This document shows positions 13,126-23,676 of a DNA stretch of 64,000 bases, piece after piece; the stretch's first letter is position 1; the number at the start of each line of letters is the position of its first letter. The notes below the pieces were generated by a model. That model made no database searches. It was given only the letters and a program-made list of their open reading frames with translations, and was not told the DNA's origin. The stretch lies in NCBI RefSeq assembly GCF_003339775.1, contig NZ_CP031088.1, positions 1,612,001-1,676,000 of the forward strand. Reading direction: 5' to 3'. The position numbers and the translations under genes were made by a program. Origin of the DNA: Spiroplasma phoeniceum P40 (GTDB taxonomy: Bacteria; Bacillota_I; Bacilli_A; Mycoplasmatales; Mycoplasmataceae).

Positions 13126-13156
13126 ATAAAAAGTAGAGTAAAACTCTACTTTCTAA
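13126..13156 (-). terminator. Terminator of ldhD
   Basis: 10-bp stem AAAGTAGAGT / ACTCTACTTT (13130-13139, 13143-13152) with AAA loop and a T-run on the minus strand. Confidence 0.8.
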
Positions 13157-13165
13157 AAATTTGTT

Positions 13166-14170
13166 TTATATTTTATTTTTTGACTCACCATTTGTTAAAA
13201 TTTCTTTTAAATTTTCATATGTTGTTTCAATCATATTTTTGACAGCTTCATCAGTATAAGAACCTATATGTGGTGTAATAATTACTCATGGATATAAGGT
13301 AAGTAATTTATTTGTAAGATTATCTGGTGTTTTATTTTCATTAAAATCTTGGAAAAAAACATCACCTTCATTTTCTAATACATCTAATCCTACACCTTTT
13401 AAATGATTTGACTTAACAGCTTCATAAACTGCTTCACTATCCATTAGTTGACCACGCGCTGCATTAATTAACACTGCCCACGGTTTCATTTGTGCTAGAA
13501 ATTCTTTATTAACAAAATGATGATTTTGGTCTTTAATATATGGACAATGTAATGAAAATAAGTCTGATTCTTTAAGCAAAGTATTTAAATCAGTATATGT
13601 TAAAACTGCTTGCACACTATCATTTTCATAAATATCATATCCTAATACTTTAGCTTCCATTCCATACCAAGCCTTTGCTGCTTCACATCCAATCCGACCA
13701 GTTCCAATAATTCCAATTGTTGAATTACGAATTTCTTTTGCAAACATAAAATCATCAACCTTAAAATTTGTTTGACGTTCATTATTAGCCATATAAAATA
13801 AATTACGTAAAAAAGCATTTCCCATTGGTACCGCTAATTCGCTAACTGCATTAGGAGAATATCCTGGTACATAAGCCATTTTAAAACCTAATTCGTGTGC
13901 TTTTGTTAAATCAATATGGTTATAACCAACTGTTCTTGTTAATAAATATTTAATCCCATATTCTTGCATTTTTAATAAATTTTCTTCATAACAATCACAA
14001 TTTACACGAACCATCACTGCTTGATGTCCTTTAACTGTTGCAATATTATCTTTTGTTAAATATTCTTCATTTAAAGTTAAATCATAACCATATTTTTCAT
14101 TTAGTTTTTCAAAAAATAGTCGTTCGGTTTTCCGAACGCCATAACAAACCATTTTAATTTTTATATTCAT
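13166..14170 (-). CDS. ldhD: D-2-hydroxyacid dehydrogenase, D-lactate dehydrogenase type
   Basis: 334 residues. It probably reduces pyruvate to D-lactate with NADH, recycling NAD+ in fermentation. Features in order: N-terminal catalytic half, the tyrosine-rich [10 protein letters not shown], the NAD-binding [12 protein letters not shown] with downstream VLGYDIY, and catalytic Arg in [10 protein letters not shown], Glu in DVLENEGD and His in ITPHIGSYT. The last 40 residues follow a TGA Trp. AGGAGA lies 9 bases before the ATG. The broken permease gene ends 12 bp upstream, so the two were probably one operon. Substrate within the family is inferred. Confidence 0.9.
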
Positions 14171-14182
14171 TGTTATTTTCTC

Positions 14183-15397
14183 CTAATATGTAAATAATGT
14201 AGTTGCCCCAATTGCTGTCGTAATAATTACTCAGAATGGTAACAAAATAATTGAAAATAAAGTTGAAACTAATGTTAAATTACTTGATAACATTGGTTGT
14301 TTTTTATATCCTATTGAATATGCAACAATAACAGACGCTGGTGGTTCTGCCAACATAATGACAATAACAGTCAAGCCAACTGAATCTAATTTTCATACTT
14401 TTGTTTCTTTTCCAATCACAGCAAAAATAATTGCTAAAACTAATCCAATAATTGGTGCTAGTATAACTTTCATAATCATTCCATATAAGACTTTTTTATC
14501 TTGCATTGCTTCACGCAATTTCCCTTTTGCTAAAGTCATTCCAATTGCTAATCATGCTAATGGTGTACATAATCCTTCCAATGTTTTTGTTATTTTAAAT
14601 AATGGTGGAAAAGTATTATCTAATCGTAATGGTGAAAATAATCGACCACTACCAATTTTATTTTGATCAGGAACAATTTCAATTCCTGGAATTAATTGTG
14701 TTACTCAAAATATAAATCCAATAAATTGTTGCAATTAAAATTGGATTAACAAAAATTTGTTTTAAATTTGCCTTCACAGTTGCCATTTTTTTAGATCTTA
14801 TTTCGGCTCTTACTTGTGCATAACCCGTAGGATCTATTTTTACATCGACAATTGTTTCTGCTGTTGTTTAAACTGCTGATGCTAATTGTCCTTGCACTGG
14901 TTTACTCATAACAATAAATCCTAATGAATATAAAAATACTCGATAAGGAATATTAAAGATATTAGCTGGTAATGTTGTTTGTCCGGCGGCAAATAAAGCT
15001 GTAACAACTGGAATTCCGAAGAAAGTAGTTGATGCAAAAACTGTACACATTGCTAACGTATCACGAACATCTTGCTCATATTTAATATAAAAATATTTTG
15101 CTACAATTCCTAAAATAATATAAAATAAAAATCCGACTAATAAAATTGCTGCTTGTGTTTTAACTTGTTCAACTGTTGTATCAGCCATAAAACCATCAAA
15201 TGCTAAACATGGTAAAGCAACAACCATGACAATTTTAATTAAGACAGCTTCTCAATCTTTTTTAAAGGTTCCACGTTTTGTTAAAAACCAACCTAAAAAA
15301 TTACAAACATGGTTGCAATAATTGCACTTCAAAAACCCCACGCTTTTAAAGTATCAAGTACTGCTGTACCAACATTCGCTTGTAAATATAAATACAT
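14183..15397 (-). pseudogene. AEC-family (auxin efflux carrier/malate permease-like) transporter, broken
   Basis: The stretch reads as a roughly 400-residue membrane transporter in pieces. From ATG 15397 it runs MYLYLQANVGTAVLDTLKAW..., shifts frame at an A-run near 15295, continues as FLGWFLTKRGTFKKDWEAV, meets an in-frame TAA at 14868, then shifts again near 14715 before a long conserved C-terminus (LCTPLAWLAIGMTLAKGKL, AEPPASVIVAYSIGY) ending TAG 14183-14185. The C-terminal half is typical of AEC permeases. Upstream of a lactate dehydrogenase it may once have moved an organic acid. Two shifts plus a nonsense codon make real decay likely. Confidence 0.75.
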
Positions 15398-15642
15398 TCT
15401 ATTTTTTCCTTTCATAGTTTTAAATAATATCTAGATGTACTTTTTGTACTATTAATATTATAATCAATTACTAAACAGAATAACATAAAAAATGAAAAAT
15501 TTTGGTAAATTTAAAGTTTAAGATCCTAAGGAGAAAAATATTTTGAAATTAGAGATATAAGTTACATAGTAATTTAATTTGTAATTATGGTATAATGTTA
15601 AAATAACTTATATAAAATCTAGTATTGTATAAAAAGGCTAAA

Positions 15643-16309
15643 ATGTATAAATTATCAAAGTATAGTAAAAAATTAAAAATAATAATTATCACTTTAATGA
15701 TTTTCTTAATTATTGTCCCAATCTCTGGTGTCATCATAGATTTATGTGACAGAATGATTAATTATGATTATTTTAAACCAAGTAAAAATGGACATAGTGA
15801 AAAAACAATTGATCAATTAATTGCATGATTATTTTTTGCTTTCACAAATTGGTATGCTTTATATTGTGTTATTTACGCCACAGTTTTTCTTGCAAGATTA
15901 GGATATAAAAATGAACCTTCAGAATTTAAAAAATTTATTATAACTCCAATTATTGCATTTATCTTATTTGGTATTTTTTCATATTATGAACAACATGATT
16001 TTAAATATTTTATTAAAAGAATTAATTACTTTAGTTTAATATTACCAATTTTATATATTATATTTTCATGAACCAGACTAGTGATATATGTTGAATGTCA
16101 TGATTATGCTCCAACAGATGGAAGAATAATGTGATGAAATAGCTACAAAATTTTAAACCCCTATCTTCATCCAGTTTTAGCACCATTAATTATTAGTACT
16201 CTTTTCAGGCATTGGAATTTATGGCGTTTCAACTTTAGTTAGTTATCTAGCATTATTTTCGTTAAGAACTAAAAAGAAACAAAAAAAGAAAAAGATTAAC
16301 AATTGTTAA
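15643..16309 (+). pseudogene. Membrane protein of unknown function, frameshifted near 3' end
   Basis: From ATG 15643 the frame encodes a basic N-terminus (MYKLSKYSKKLKI), then at least four hydrophobic segments, and reaches TAG at 16240-16242 after about 199 residues. One base inserted in the CTTTTC run near 16201 would instead continue as STLFSGIGIYGVSTLVSYLALF, a further membrane segment, then a lysine-rich tail ending TAA 16307-16309. That looks like the ancestral end. The break may be real or a sequencing error. No family recognised; near-isolated gene with its own terminator. Confidence 0.6.
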
Positions 16310-16320
16310 TCTTTTTCTTT
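16285..16320. terminator. Bidirectional terminator
   Basis: AAAAGATTAAC / GTTAATCTTTT stem with AATT loop (16290-16315), T-rich on both sides, between the membrane gene and rplA, which converge here. Confidence 0.85.
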
Positions 16321-16321
16321 T

Positions 16322-17008
16322 TTATAATTCAATTAAAACTTTAATTCCTGGTCCCATTGTTGTTGTTATAGCAATATTTTTAATATATGCTCCCTTAACA
16401 ACCGCTGGTTTTGCCTTACGAATTGTTTCATAAATTACATCATAATTAGCTTTTAAATCTTCAACTTTAAATGATGCTTTTCCAATAATTGAATGAATGT
16501 TCCCATTTTTATCAACACGATATTTAACTTTTCCTTTTTTAACATCACCAATTGCTTTAATAACATCTGGAGTAACTGTTCCTGTTTTAGGGTTTGGCAT
16601 TAATTCTTTTGGCCCTAATAATTTTCCAATTTTTCCTAATTCTGCCATAATATCTGGTGTTGCGATAATAACATCATAATCAAATCAGTTTTCTTTTTGA
16701 ATTTTTTCAATTAAATCTTTACCACCAACAAAATCAGCACCTGCTGCTTTAGCATCAGCTTCCTTGCTATTTGTTAAAACTAAGATTCGTTGTGTTTTTC
16801 CTGTTCCTTTTGGTAACACAACAGCTCCACGAATTTGTTGGTCAGCATGACGTGGATCAACGTTTAAATTAAAAGCAACTTCAACGGTTGAGTCAAATTT
16901 TGTTGTTGCAGTTTGTTTTGCTAATTCAATTGCTTCTGCAATTGGGTATACCTTATTTTTATCAACTAATTCAGCAACTTTATTATATTTTTTACCAAAT
17001 TTTGCCAT
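16322..17008 (-). CDS. rplA: 50S ribosomal protein L1
   Basis: 228 residues, normal length, one TGA Trp in the middle (QKENWFDYDV). L1 binds 23S rRNA at the L1 stalk and in many bacteria represses its own operon. Signature segments include [37 protein letters not shown] and [11 protein letters not shown] at the C-terminus. It starts 2 bp after rplK with AGGAGAAAAACTAAG. Confidence 0.97.
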
Positions 17009-17010
17009 TC

Positions 17011-17445
17011 TTAGTTTTTCTCCTTCTTACTTGGCATACCTTCAACAACAATCCCCATATTACGAGCAGTTCCTTCAATAATTTGCATTGCTGCTTCAAC
17101 ATCATTTGCGTTTAAATCAACAAGTTTATATTCAGCAATTTTGCGAACTTCATCAGCTGAAATTGTTGCTACTTTTTCATCTTTTGCCTTTGCTGATCCC
17201 TTTTGGATTTTTGCTGCTTTTTTTAATAAAATCGCTGCTGGTGTTGTTTTTAATTCAAATTTAAATGTCTTATTATCAAAAGCAGTAATAACAACTGGAA
17301 CAACATCACCTATTCGTTCTTTTGTTGCATCATTAAACTGTGTACAAAATTGAGGCATATTAATTCCTAATGAAGCTAATTCTGGCCCTGGTTTTGCTTG
17401 TCCTGCTTGAAATTCTAATTTTGCAATTCTTGTAATTCTTGCCAC
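17011..17445 (-). CDS. rplK: 50S ribosomal protein L11, GTG start
   Basis: 144 residues from GTG 17445 ([20 protein letters not shown]). L11 forms the GTPase-associated centre with 23S rRNA. The upstream ATGs at 17511 and 17502 would add residues foreign to the family, whereas AGGAGG lies 9-10 bases before the GTG, deciding the start. [16 protein letters not shown] and the C-terminal RNMGIVVEG are typical. A minus-strand TATAAT (TTGTTATAATTAATTAGG) about 110 bp upstream is a likely operon promoter. Confidence 0.95.
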   Translation of the reverse strand: MARITRIAKLEFQAGQAKPGPELASLGINMPQFCTQFNDATKERIGDVVPVVITAFDNKTFKFELKTTPAAILLKKAAKIQKGSAKAKDEKVATISADEVRKIAEYKLVDLNANDVEAAMQIIEGTARNMGIVVEGMPSKKEKN

Positions 17446-17586
17446 GAGCAATTTCCTCCTTTTAATTAAATTCTCGCTGTGGTCCAAACGTAATGTTACC
17501 ATTACTACCACATTTAAACATATTCTAAATAATAGAATAAATGCCTAATTAATTATAACAATAAAAAAATAAAAAACAACTTTATT

Positions 17587-17895
17587 TTATTCAAGAATAC
17601 TACATGTTGAAGCAATTGTACTAGTAATTCCAGCTGAAATAGCGCTAAGAAAGGCAATAGTGGCGACAAGAGGGGGAAATAATAAGGAAAGACCCGCTGA
17701 AATTCCTAAAACACTAGCAGTTAAAAACCCATAATTACTACAATCTGTTAACACATTAAAATTGTTATTAGAATGCGAACGATTACATATTAAATCTAAA
17801 TTATCTTGATATTTTTTTATTTGTTGTTTTAATTGATTAATTTCTTGCTCAATATCTGATTTTCAATAATAAATTTTTTTAACTGCAATTGAATT
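17587..17895 (-). pseudogene. Coiled-coil plus membrane-hairpin protein lacking a start codon
   Basis: An open frame of 103 codons. It begins with a charged helical part (KSDIEQEINQLKQQIKKYQDNLDL), then two Gly/Ala-rich hydrophobic segments (GFLTASVLGISAGLSLLF, PLVATIAFLSAISAGITSTI), and ends TAA 17587-17589. There is no ATG, GTG or TTG before the coiled coil and no ribosome site, so the 5' end is probably lost. Not recognised. Confidence 0.45.
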
Positions 17896-18030
17896 TTAAT
17901 TATGTTAATAATATTAGTAATGTAGTATACCACACACATTTTAAAGATTACAAGAAAATAACAAAAATAATAAAAATATTTATTTATAATAAAAAAATAT
18001 CATAAAATAAATAAATAAAAAATATAAAAT

Positions 18031-18105
18031 TAAACACACTAAAAAATAATTTATTAAATTTTAATTAATAAATACATATTTTATTATTTTAATAACATAT
18101 TTTAT
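18031..18105 (+). repeat. Left ~75-bp inverted repeat of the plectrovirus island
   Basis: Matches the reverse complement of 22242-22316 with a single-base indel. Both begin/end at TAAACACACTAAAAAATAA. Together they bracket the transposase, lipoprotein and SpV1-like genes. The 17896-18184 stretch has no gene. Confidence 0.7.
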
Positions 18106-18184
18106 GAGTTAATTTACATATTATTAATTAATTAAAATATAATAAACTTATTTAGTTTAAACACAAAAACTTAATAATTTAAAA

Positions 18185-19273
18185 TTATTTAATTAAACTT
18201 AAACTATTCAAAAAATTAAATGGTGCCTGAAAATTTAAAGACTTATGTACTCTTTCAAAATTATAAAAATAATAATAATCATTTAATTTATTCTGTAAAC
18301 TAACTGCATTTAATATTTTTTCTTCAAATACAAATAATTTAGTATAATTTTGATGAAATATTTCAATCTTACCGTTTGACTGTGGAGAGCGAACTGGTGT
18401 TGTTTGATGCAAAATATTTTTATCTGTTAAAAATTGAGTAAAATTAGTCTTTTTAAAACTAATTTTTTGATTATTACGATAATTATTAATAAATTCAGAA
18501 CCGTTATCAGTTCTAATCCGTGTTATTATAATATCAAATATATTTTTAAAATCACTAATTGCTTTTTTAACAGCATCAATAGCATTATCAGTACTTAATT
18601 TATCATAAACATATCCTAATGCTAATCTTGTTTTTTCATCAATAAAATCATAAACATAATACTTTTTATCAACTGGAAATTTACTTGGTACAAAATATTT
18701 AGCGTCCATCTGTAACAAACCTATTTCTTTAACTTCATATCTTGGATGTTGTTTTTTAATTTCTTTAATTTTATTTTTTATTTTTAATCATCTTTCATCT
18801 TTTTTAAGTAAACGAAAAAATGTTTTTAAATTTTTTGGTGCTTTATTTTTTAATTCTTCTCCATGAATTCCTTTTTTTAAATTATAAAACAAAGATAAAA
18901 CACCACCAGCATGTTTATTACAATATTCAAAATATAAATCACAAATAATTTTGCGAATATCATCACTATATTGATAATTAATATTATTAGGAATTGTTGA
19001 CTTTAATAATAATTCAGCAAAATCATTATTTTTATATGCAATTAAAATTTTATTCGCTCAATAATAAAAAGTTGAAAACTTATTTTTAAAATATTTTTTA
19101 ATTAAATCTTTCAAAAAAAAATTACCATTATAATAATCATTACACAAATTAATATATGAAAATATTTTTTGTTTTATTCTTTTATAATATTTATTTTTAT
19201 AATTTTTACTTAAAAAATTCTTTAATTTTGCTTGTAAATCAAACAAATTAAAATTATTAATAATATATTTCAT
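18185..19273 (-). CDS. DDE transposase with rve core (plectrovirus/IS type)
   Basis: 362 residues, intact with TGA as Trp. The N-terminal ~180 residues are lysine-rich and helical with no clear domain I can name. The C-terminal rve catalytic core carries Asp in LQMDAKYF, Asp in RTDNGSEF and Glu in NGKIEIFHQ, a complete DDE triad, followed by the usual YYYFYNFERVHKSLN. SpV1 phages of Spiroplasma carry a transposase gene, and this lies beside SpV1-like genes inside a pair of inverted repeats. It is probably the enzyme that inserted or moves the island. Exact IS family is uncertain (IS3/IS481-like core). Confidence 0.85.
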
Positions 19274-19329
19274 TATTTTACACCTACCATCAAAAATATA
19301 TAAAATTAATATTTAATACAAATAATTGA

Positions 19330-19363
19330 TATATAATTGATATGTGATGAAATCAATTATATA
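19330..19363. promoter_or_regulatory. 12-bp inverted repeat upstream of lipoprotein
   Basis: TATATAATTGAT (19330-19341) and ATCAATTATATA (19352-19363) are perfect inverted repeats separated by ten bases, in the divergent region between the transposase and the lipoprotein. The left arm contains a TATAAT. It could be an operator or overlapping promoters. Confidence 0.4.
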
Positions 19364-19397
19364 TAAATATATAAAACAATAAAAAGGAGCAATATAT

Positions 19398-19805
19398 ATG
19401 AAAAAATGACTTAGCATAATAGGAGCAATTTGATTAACCGCAACAAGCACAACAACATTAATCAGTTGTAAAAAAGAAAATAATAATGAAAACGGGGGAG
19501 GTAATAATCCACAACAACCACCAAAAGATAGTAATTGAAAATTAATTACTGATTATAATTGACTTAAAGATAATTTTGATAATAAATATTATTTTGTAAT
19601 TTGGAAACAATCTTATAGTAAAGAATGAGAAATAATGAAATTTAAACATAATATACGTTATGATATGAAAATAGAAAGTTACATTAAAAATAATTCTTTT
19701 AAAGGTCTTTATCGTTGAGATGGTGATGGTGAACCACAAACACCAACTATTGACAAAAATACTGGTGAAATTACTGACTGAAAAAAACAAAAAGGAACTG
19801 AATAA
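19398..19805 (+). CDS. Lipoprotein chimeric with a plectrovirus ORF1 segment
   Basis: 135 residues. A signal peptide (MKKWLSIIGAIWLTATSTTT) leads to the lipobox LISC, so Cys ~25 would be lipidated and the protein anchored outside. A Gly/Asn/Gln/Pro linker follows, then about 85 residues (NWKLITDYNWLKDNFDNKY...) that match the SpV1-type ORF1 gene on the opposite strand at 21176-21420 almost base for base. AAGGAGC is the ribosome site. Spiroplasma has many surface lipoproteins; this looks like a spiralin-style leader joined to a phage domain. Function unknown; surface display or superinfection effects are only possibilities. Confidence 0.8.
19533..19782 (+). repeat. Segment shared with 21176-21420 (inverted)
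   Basis: About 200 bp (19533-19736) are identical to the reverse complement of ORF1 except one G-to-T change that creates a stop there; the remaining ~45 bp diverge with indels. Confidence 0.8.
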
Positions 19806-19818
19806 CAGTTCCTTTTTT
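19789..19818 (+). terminator. Terminator of lipoprotein gene
   Basis: AAAGGAACTG / CAGTTCCTTT stem (19791-19800, 19806-19815) with AATAA loop, ending in T6. The 3' end of the convergent ORF1 pseudogene abuts it. Confidence 0.85.
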
Positions 19819-21966
19819 ATATTAATCGCACAAATTTCATAAAAATAATTAATAAAAAGATATTTGTTATTGTACTATACAATGCGGGATTAAATTTTCA
19901 TACTTCAAATATTTGACTAAAAAAACTATATACTATTTCAAAAATCTTACCAACACCACTCGCTAACTCATTAACTTGTTTAACACCAGGAATAGTATTG
20001 ACAATTCAAATCACCGCATTTTTAATATGAGCACCAAAATCTCATCAACCCTCTGGCGTTACATATTGCACTTGTCATCATTGTTTATCGGGGAACAACC
20101 CACCATTATTAATCTCTTGTCAGTTATAAATCCCAAAATTAAAATCATAATATCAGTACATATCATTCTCTTTTTGTGCTTGCAATTCAAAAACATTATA
20201 ACCGATTTTTTGTTCTTCAATTTTTTTATACTTTAAACCATATTTATCTTTTAAAGCATCTTCAAAAACATAACCCGAATTTGAGTTAATATTATAATTA
20301 TTAGCAACCGAAAAATCATAATTAAAAACACTACCATAATTATTAATCGTATAAAACCGATTTTTAAATGATGAATATAATTTAATATCTAATTGCTTAT
20401 ATTTATCCGAAAAATAAAAATATCGTGGGTAAATTTTAAAACCATTATTTACTGACAAACCATATTTTTTATTATAACCTTGAACATAAGTATTATTTTC
20501 TAAATCAAAAATCGTACGTAAATAATTAGTATAAAATTTCTGTGAAATCTTAAACATACTATTTAATAATTTATCAAATTGTAATTTATCGTTAATATTT
20601 TCACTCAACAAAATATTATTAAAATTTTGTAATTTCAACGCAAAAAAGTTAACTAAAACAGTATCATATTGTAAATTATCAATATATCCATTTTCAATAA
20701 AAGAACTACGATTTTGAAACACTGGCACCAATGCACTTGCAAAAAACGACTGTAAAAAATTAGATAAATCAAACTGACCGCTAAACTGTTGATAATACTT
20801 TAAATCTTTACTATTTAATGATGAATAAATTGAACCATTAAAATTAAAAACTTCACCCATTCACGTTCGCATAAAACTAAAATTAAAACTTAAATCATCA
20901 TTATTAATATTATTTAACTCTAAACTTAAACTACCAGAAATAATTAAATTTGCTTCATCAACAGTCAAAATCATCCGATAAATTGCTTTTTTAATATTTT
21001 TAACATCCAATTCATCAACCGTCTCAAAATCAAAAATTATCCGCTTTGTACCAACCTTATTCGAATTTTCATAATCCGCACTACCACCTTGCTGAACTCT
21101 AATATTTTCTTGCAAAACAGAATATAAAGATAAATCAATAAATTCTTTTACGCGAGTTTGTTGATAACTATTTCAGTCAGTAATTTCACCACCACTAGTT
21201 ATTTCTGGTGTTTTGGGTTCACCAACGCCATCTCAACGATAAAGACCTTTAAAAGAATTATTTTTAATGTAACTTTCTATTTTCATATCATAACGTATAT
21301 TATGTTTAAATTTCATTATTTATCATTCTTTACTATAAGATTGTTTCCAAATTACAAAATAATATTTATTATCAAAATTATCTTTAAGTCAATTATAATC
21401 AGTAATTAATTTTCAATTATCTTGGTTTAACGTAACTCTTGGATAATGAACTAATTTATAACGGTCAACATTTTCCACAATTTTTTTCGATACATTAAAC
21501 ATCTTATATTTAACGGCAAAAGCATAAATAAAATCAGTTAAATCATTCAAAAAATTCTCTTTTTTAACATCATAAAATTTATCAACCATATACTTATTTT
21601 TTAAACTATGTCATTGTCGATAATAATTTAAAAATACTTCATTAGGTTATCATAAACAACTCCCGTTGAATAACTATCTTGTAAAAAATCCAAATACCAT
21701 TTATCATTAAAAGATAATTTTTTTGATGTTTTTAAAGTTGGATTAATAAAATAATTTGTTTCCGACCAATTTTCAAAAAAACTACTGCGTAAAAACATTG
21801 TATTAATAAAATCAGTTTCATTAATACCTTTATCAGTACTATTCTCTTGTTTAAGCATATAATGCTCCTCATTTAAGGGTCTAAACGCCGTTAAAGTAAT
21901 AAATGAAATAACCAAACCCAAAAAACTTAAAATAAATATGGCAAATAAAGATGATAACTTACGCAT
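19817..21966 (-). pseudogene. SpV1-type plectrovirus ORF1 protein, broken
   Basis: A roughly 715-residue phage protein in pieces. From ATG 21966 it has a signal/membrane helix (LFAIFILSFLGLVISFITLT), then shifts frame near 21645 (VVYDNPNEVFLNYYRQWHS), meets a TAA near 21319 where the lipoprotein has GAA, and then reads open to RLI, TAA 19817-19819. The C-terminus carries hydrophobic segments (YSFFSQIFEVWKF, NIFLLIIFMKFV). SpV1 ORF1 proteins are large membrane/virion proteins; I recognise the type from sequence and context, without a database check. Two lesions make decay likely. Confidence 0.75.
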
Positions 21967-22058
21967 TATTCTTTACCACCTTTCTTATTTTTAAAATTAA
22001 TTATAAATAAAATACATCAAACTAATTCAAATCAAAAAAACAAATTTGCAAATAACAT
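21966..22058 (-). CDS. Small plectrovirus-type membrane protein
   Basis: 30 residues: MLFANLFFWFELVWCILFII then NFKNKKGGKE. One membrane helix and a basic tail, like the small coat or membrane ORFs of filamentous phage. The stop and the ORF1 start overlap as TAATG, and AAAGGTGG, the ORF1 ribosome site, lies inside it. Confidence 0.5.
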
Positions 22059-22079
22059 AATAGTGAATTAAGATATTGA

Positions 22080-22206
22080 TTTCCTAAGGGAACTGATTTT
22101 AATAATGTTAGTCAGAAAAGAATAAATTGAGTAGTTAATGTTATAAATGATAAACTCCGACCGTGTTTAAATTAAATAAGTGCTAAAAAATGTTTTTGCA
22201 GAATAT
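22080..22206 (+). pseudogene. IS30 transposase C-terminal fragment
   Basis: Encodes PKGTDFNNVSQKRINWVVNV...DKLRPCLN then TAA at 22173-22175. It resembles, in inverted orientation, the end of the full transposase at 22566-22690, so the two form long inverted arms around 22207-22565. It interrupts the upstream part of the plectrovirus genes. Confidence 0.75.
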
Positions 22207-22241
22207 ATAAACAATAAATATTTAAAAATGTATATTAAATT

Positions 22242-22316
22242 ATAAAATATGTTATTAAAATAATAAAATATGTATTTATTAATTAAAATTAATAAATTAT
22301 TTTTTAGTGTGTTTAA
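22242..22316 (-). repeat. Right ~75-bp inverted repeat of the plectrovirus island
   Basis: Reverse complement of 18031-18105 with one missing T. From 22207 to 22565 there is no gene; beyond the repeat the sequence leads to the prophage array boundary at about 22389. Confidence 0.7.
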
Positions 22317-22565
22317 ATATGGATAAAATAAAAATTAAAATATTTTTAATTTTTTTAAATTTATGGTTGATTTTTGTAATTTTTATTATATTATGTATTA
22401 TGTAAATTCAAGTAGCAAAATCTGTCTCTTGTTAATTTGATAATAACATCATTTTTAACAAATGCAACTCTTTTTTTAAAAAAATAAAATATTTTATAAA
22501 TATAGCTTAATTTAACCATATTTAAGCACACTAAAAAAGCATTTATTAAATTTTAATTAATAAAT

Positions 22566-23549
22566 TTACTTAATATTCTGTAAAAACATTTCTTTTGCAC
22601 TTATTCAATTTAAACACGGTCGGAGTTTATCATTTATAACATTAACTACTCAATCAATTTGTTTTTGACTAACATTATTAAAATCAGTGTCCTTAGGAAA
22701 GCGTTTTCTAAATTCACGGTTAATTCTTTCAATTAAGGGTTTTTGTTTTGGTGAACCAGGGTCACAATAATAAACATTAGAACCAGTAATCTTTTCCATC
22801 TCTTCAAATTTACTAAATTCTTTACCTCTATCTGTTATTATTCCTTTAATTTTTCCAATTAAATTATTACTTATAACAATATCTTTAAACTTTTCTACAA
22901 CTTCATTAGCAGTATGATTTTCTAATTTCATAGCAAAGTATTTTTTACTTGATTGTTCTACTAAAACTAAAACAGCAGATTTATGGTCTTTTCCAACAAC
23001 TGTATCCGCTTCAAGTCATCCAACATTAGAAACTTTATTTTCAATATCTCAAATTGACTTAAATCTTTCATCTAATTTGCCACGATTATCAGGTCTTTTC
23101 TTTGTTCTATTTCTTCTACCACCATTTAATAAATTTTTCTTTAACAAACCCAAAAGACCTAAATAAATTCATTTATACAATGTTTTTACACAAACGGGAA
23201 ATTTAATCCCAAACTTTATTAAAAAACGCTGAATAATTTCTGCTGGTGAATCATGATAAGCATTAAATCTCAGATGAATGAAATTTAATTGCTCTTCTGT
23301 AAATTCAGGTAGTTTTTTAATACATTTTTTACGCTTTTTATAATAATCTTTTTGTGCTTCTATTGCTATATAATCTTCTATATTTTTAAATCGCTTAATT
23401 TCTCTTTTAACAGTATTCACACTGCGATTTGTTTGTCTTGCAATTTCAGATAAATTAAGCGTACCATTTTTCTTTTTACAACTATCAGATAAAAATAAAT
23501 CCTTAAATAAATTTCGTTCATCATATTTTAGATGTGTATAATCTTTCAT
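22566..23549 (-). CDS. IS30-family transposase
   Basis: 327 residues. The N-terminal helix-turn-helix (SEIARQTNRSVNTVKREIKR) binds the terminal repeats. The catalytic core has Asp in LEADTVVGK, Asp in ITDRGKEF and Glu in LIERINREFRK, the IS30 DDE triad with its C-terminal HRR-like arginines. It ends SAKEMFLQNIK. The ATG at 23549 is chosen over an upstream TTG because GGAG lies ten bases ahead. In tandem arrays the gene reads toward the early operon of the preceding unit, stopped by a terminator at 42666-42701. Confidence 0.93.
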
Positions 23550-23599
23550 ATATTCTGTCTCCAATCTTTTTAAAATTATTTATACACTATTTTTAAAAA

Positions 23600-23632
23600 A
23601 CTATTGACAATTATTTTTAAAGTTATACAATT
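23600..23632 (+). promoter_or_regulatory. Possible promoter near the IS end
   Basis: TTGACA, about 16 bp, TACAAT reading rightward toward the hairpin terminator at 23677. A short leader transcript or a promoter delivered by the IS end is possible. Confidence 0.35.
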
Positions 23633-23676
23633 AATTTATAACAAGTTGCGAATATCTGTCTCTATACTTGTTTTAC

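Noticed and set aside
21158-21409. Plus-strand frame similar to a minus-strand frame at 19542-19790
   Set aside because: Both are antisense shadows of the segment shared by the lipoprotein and ORF1, not a protein family of their own.
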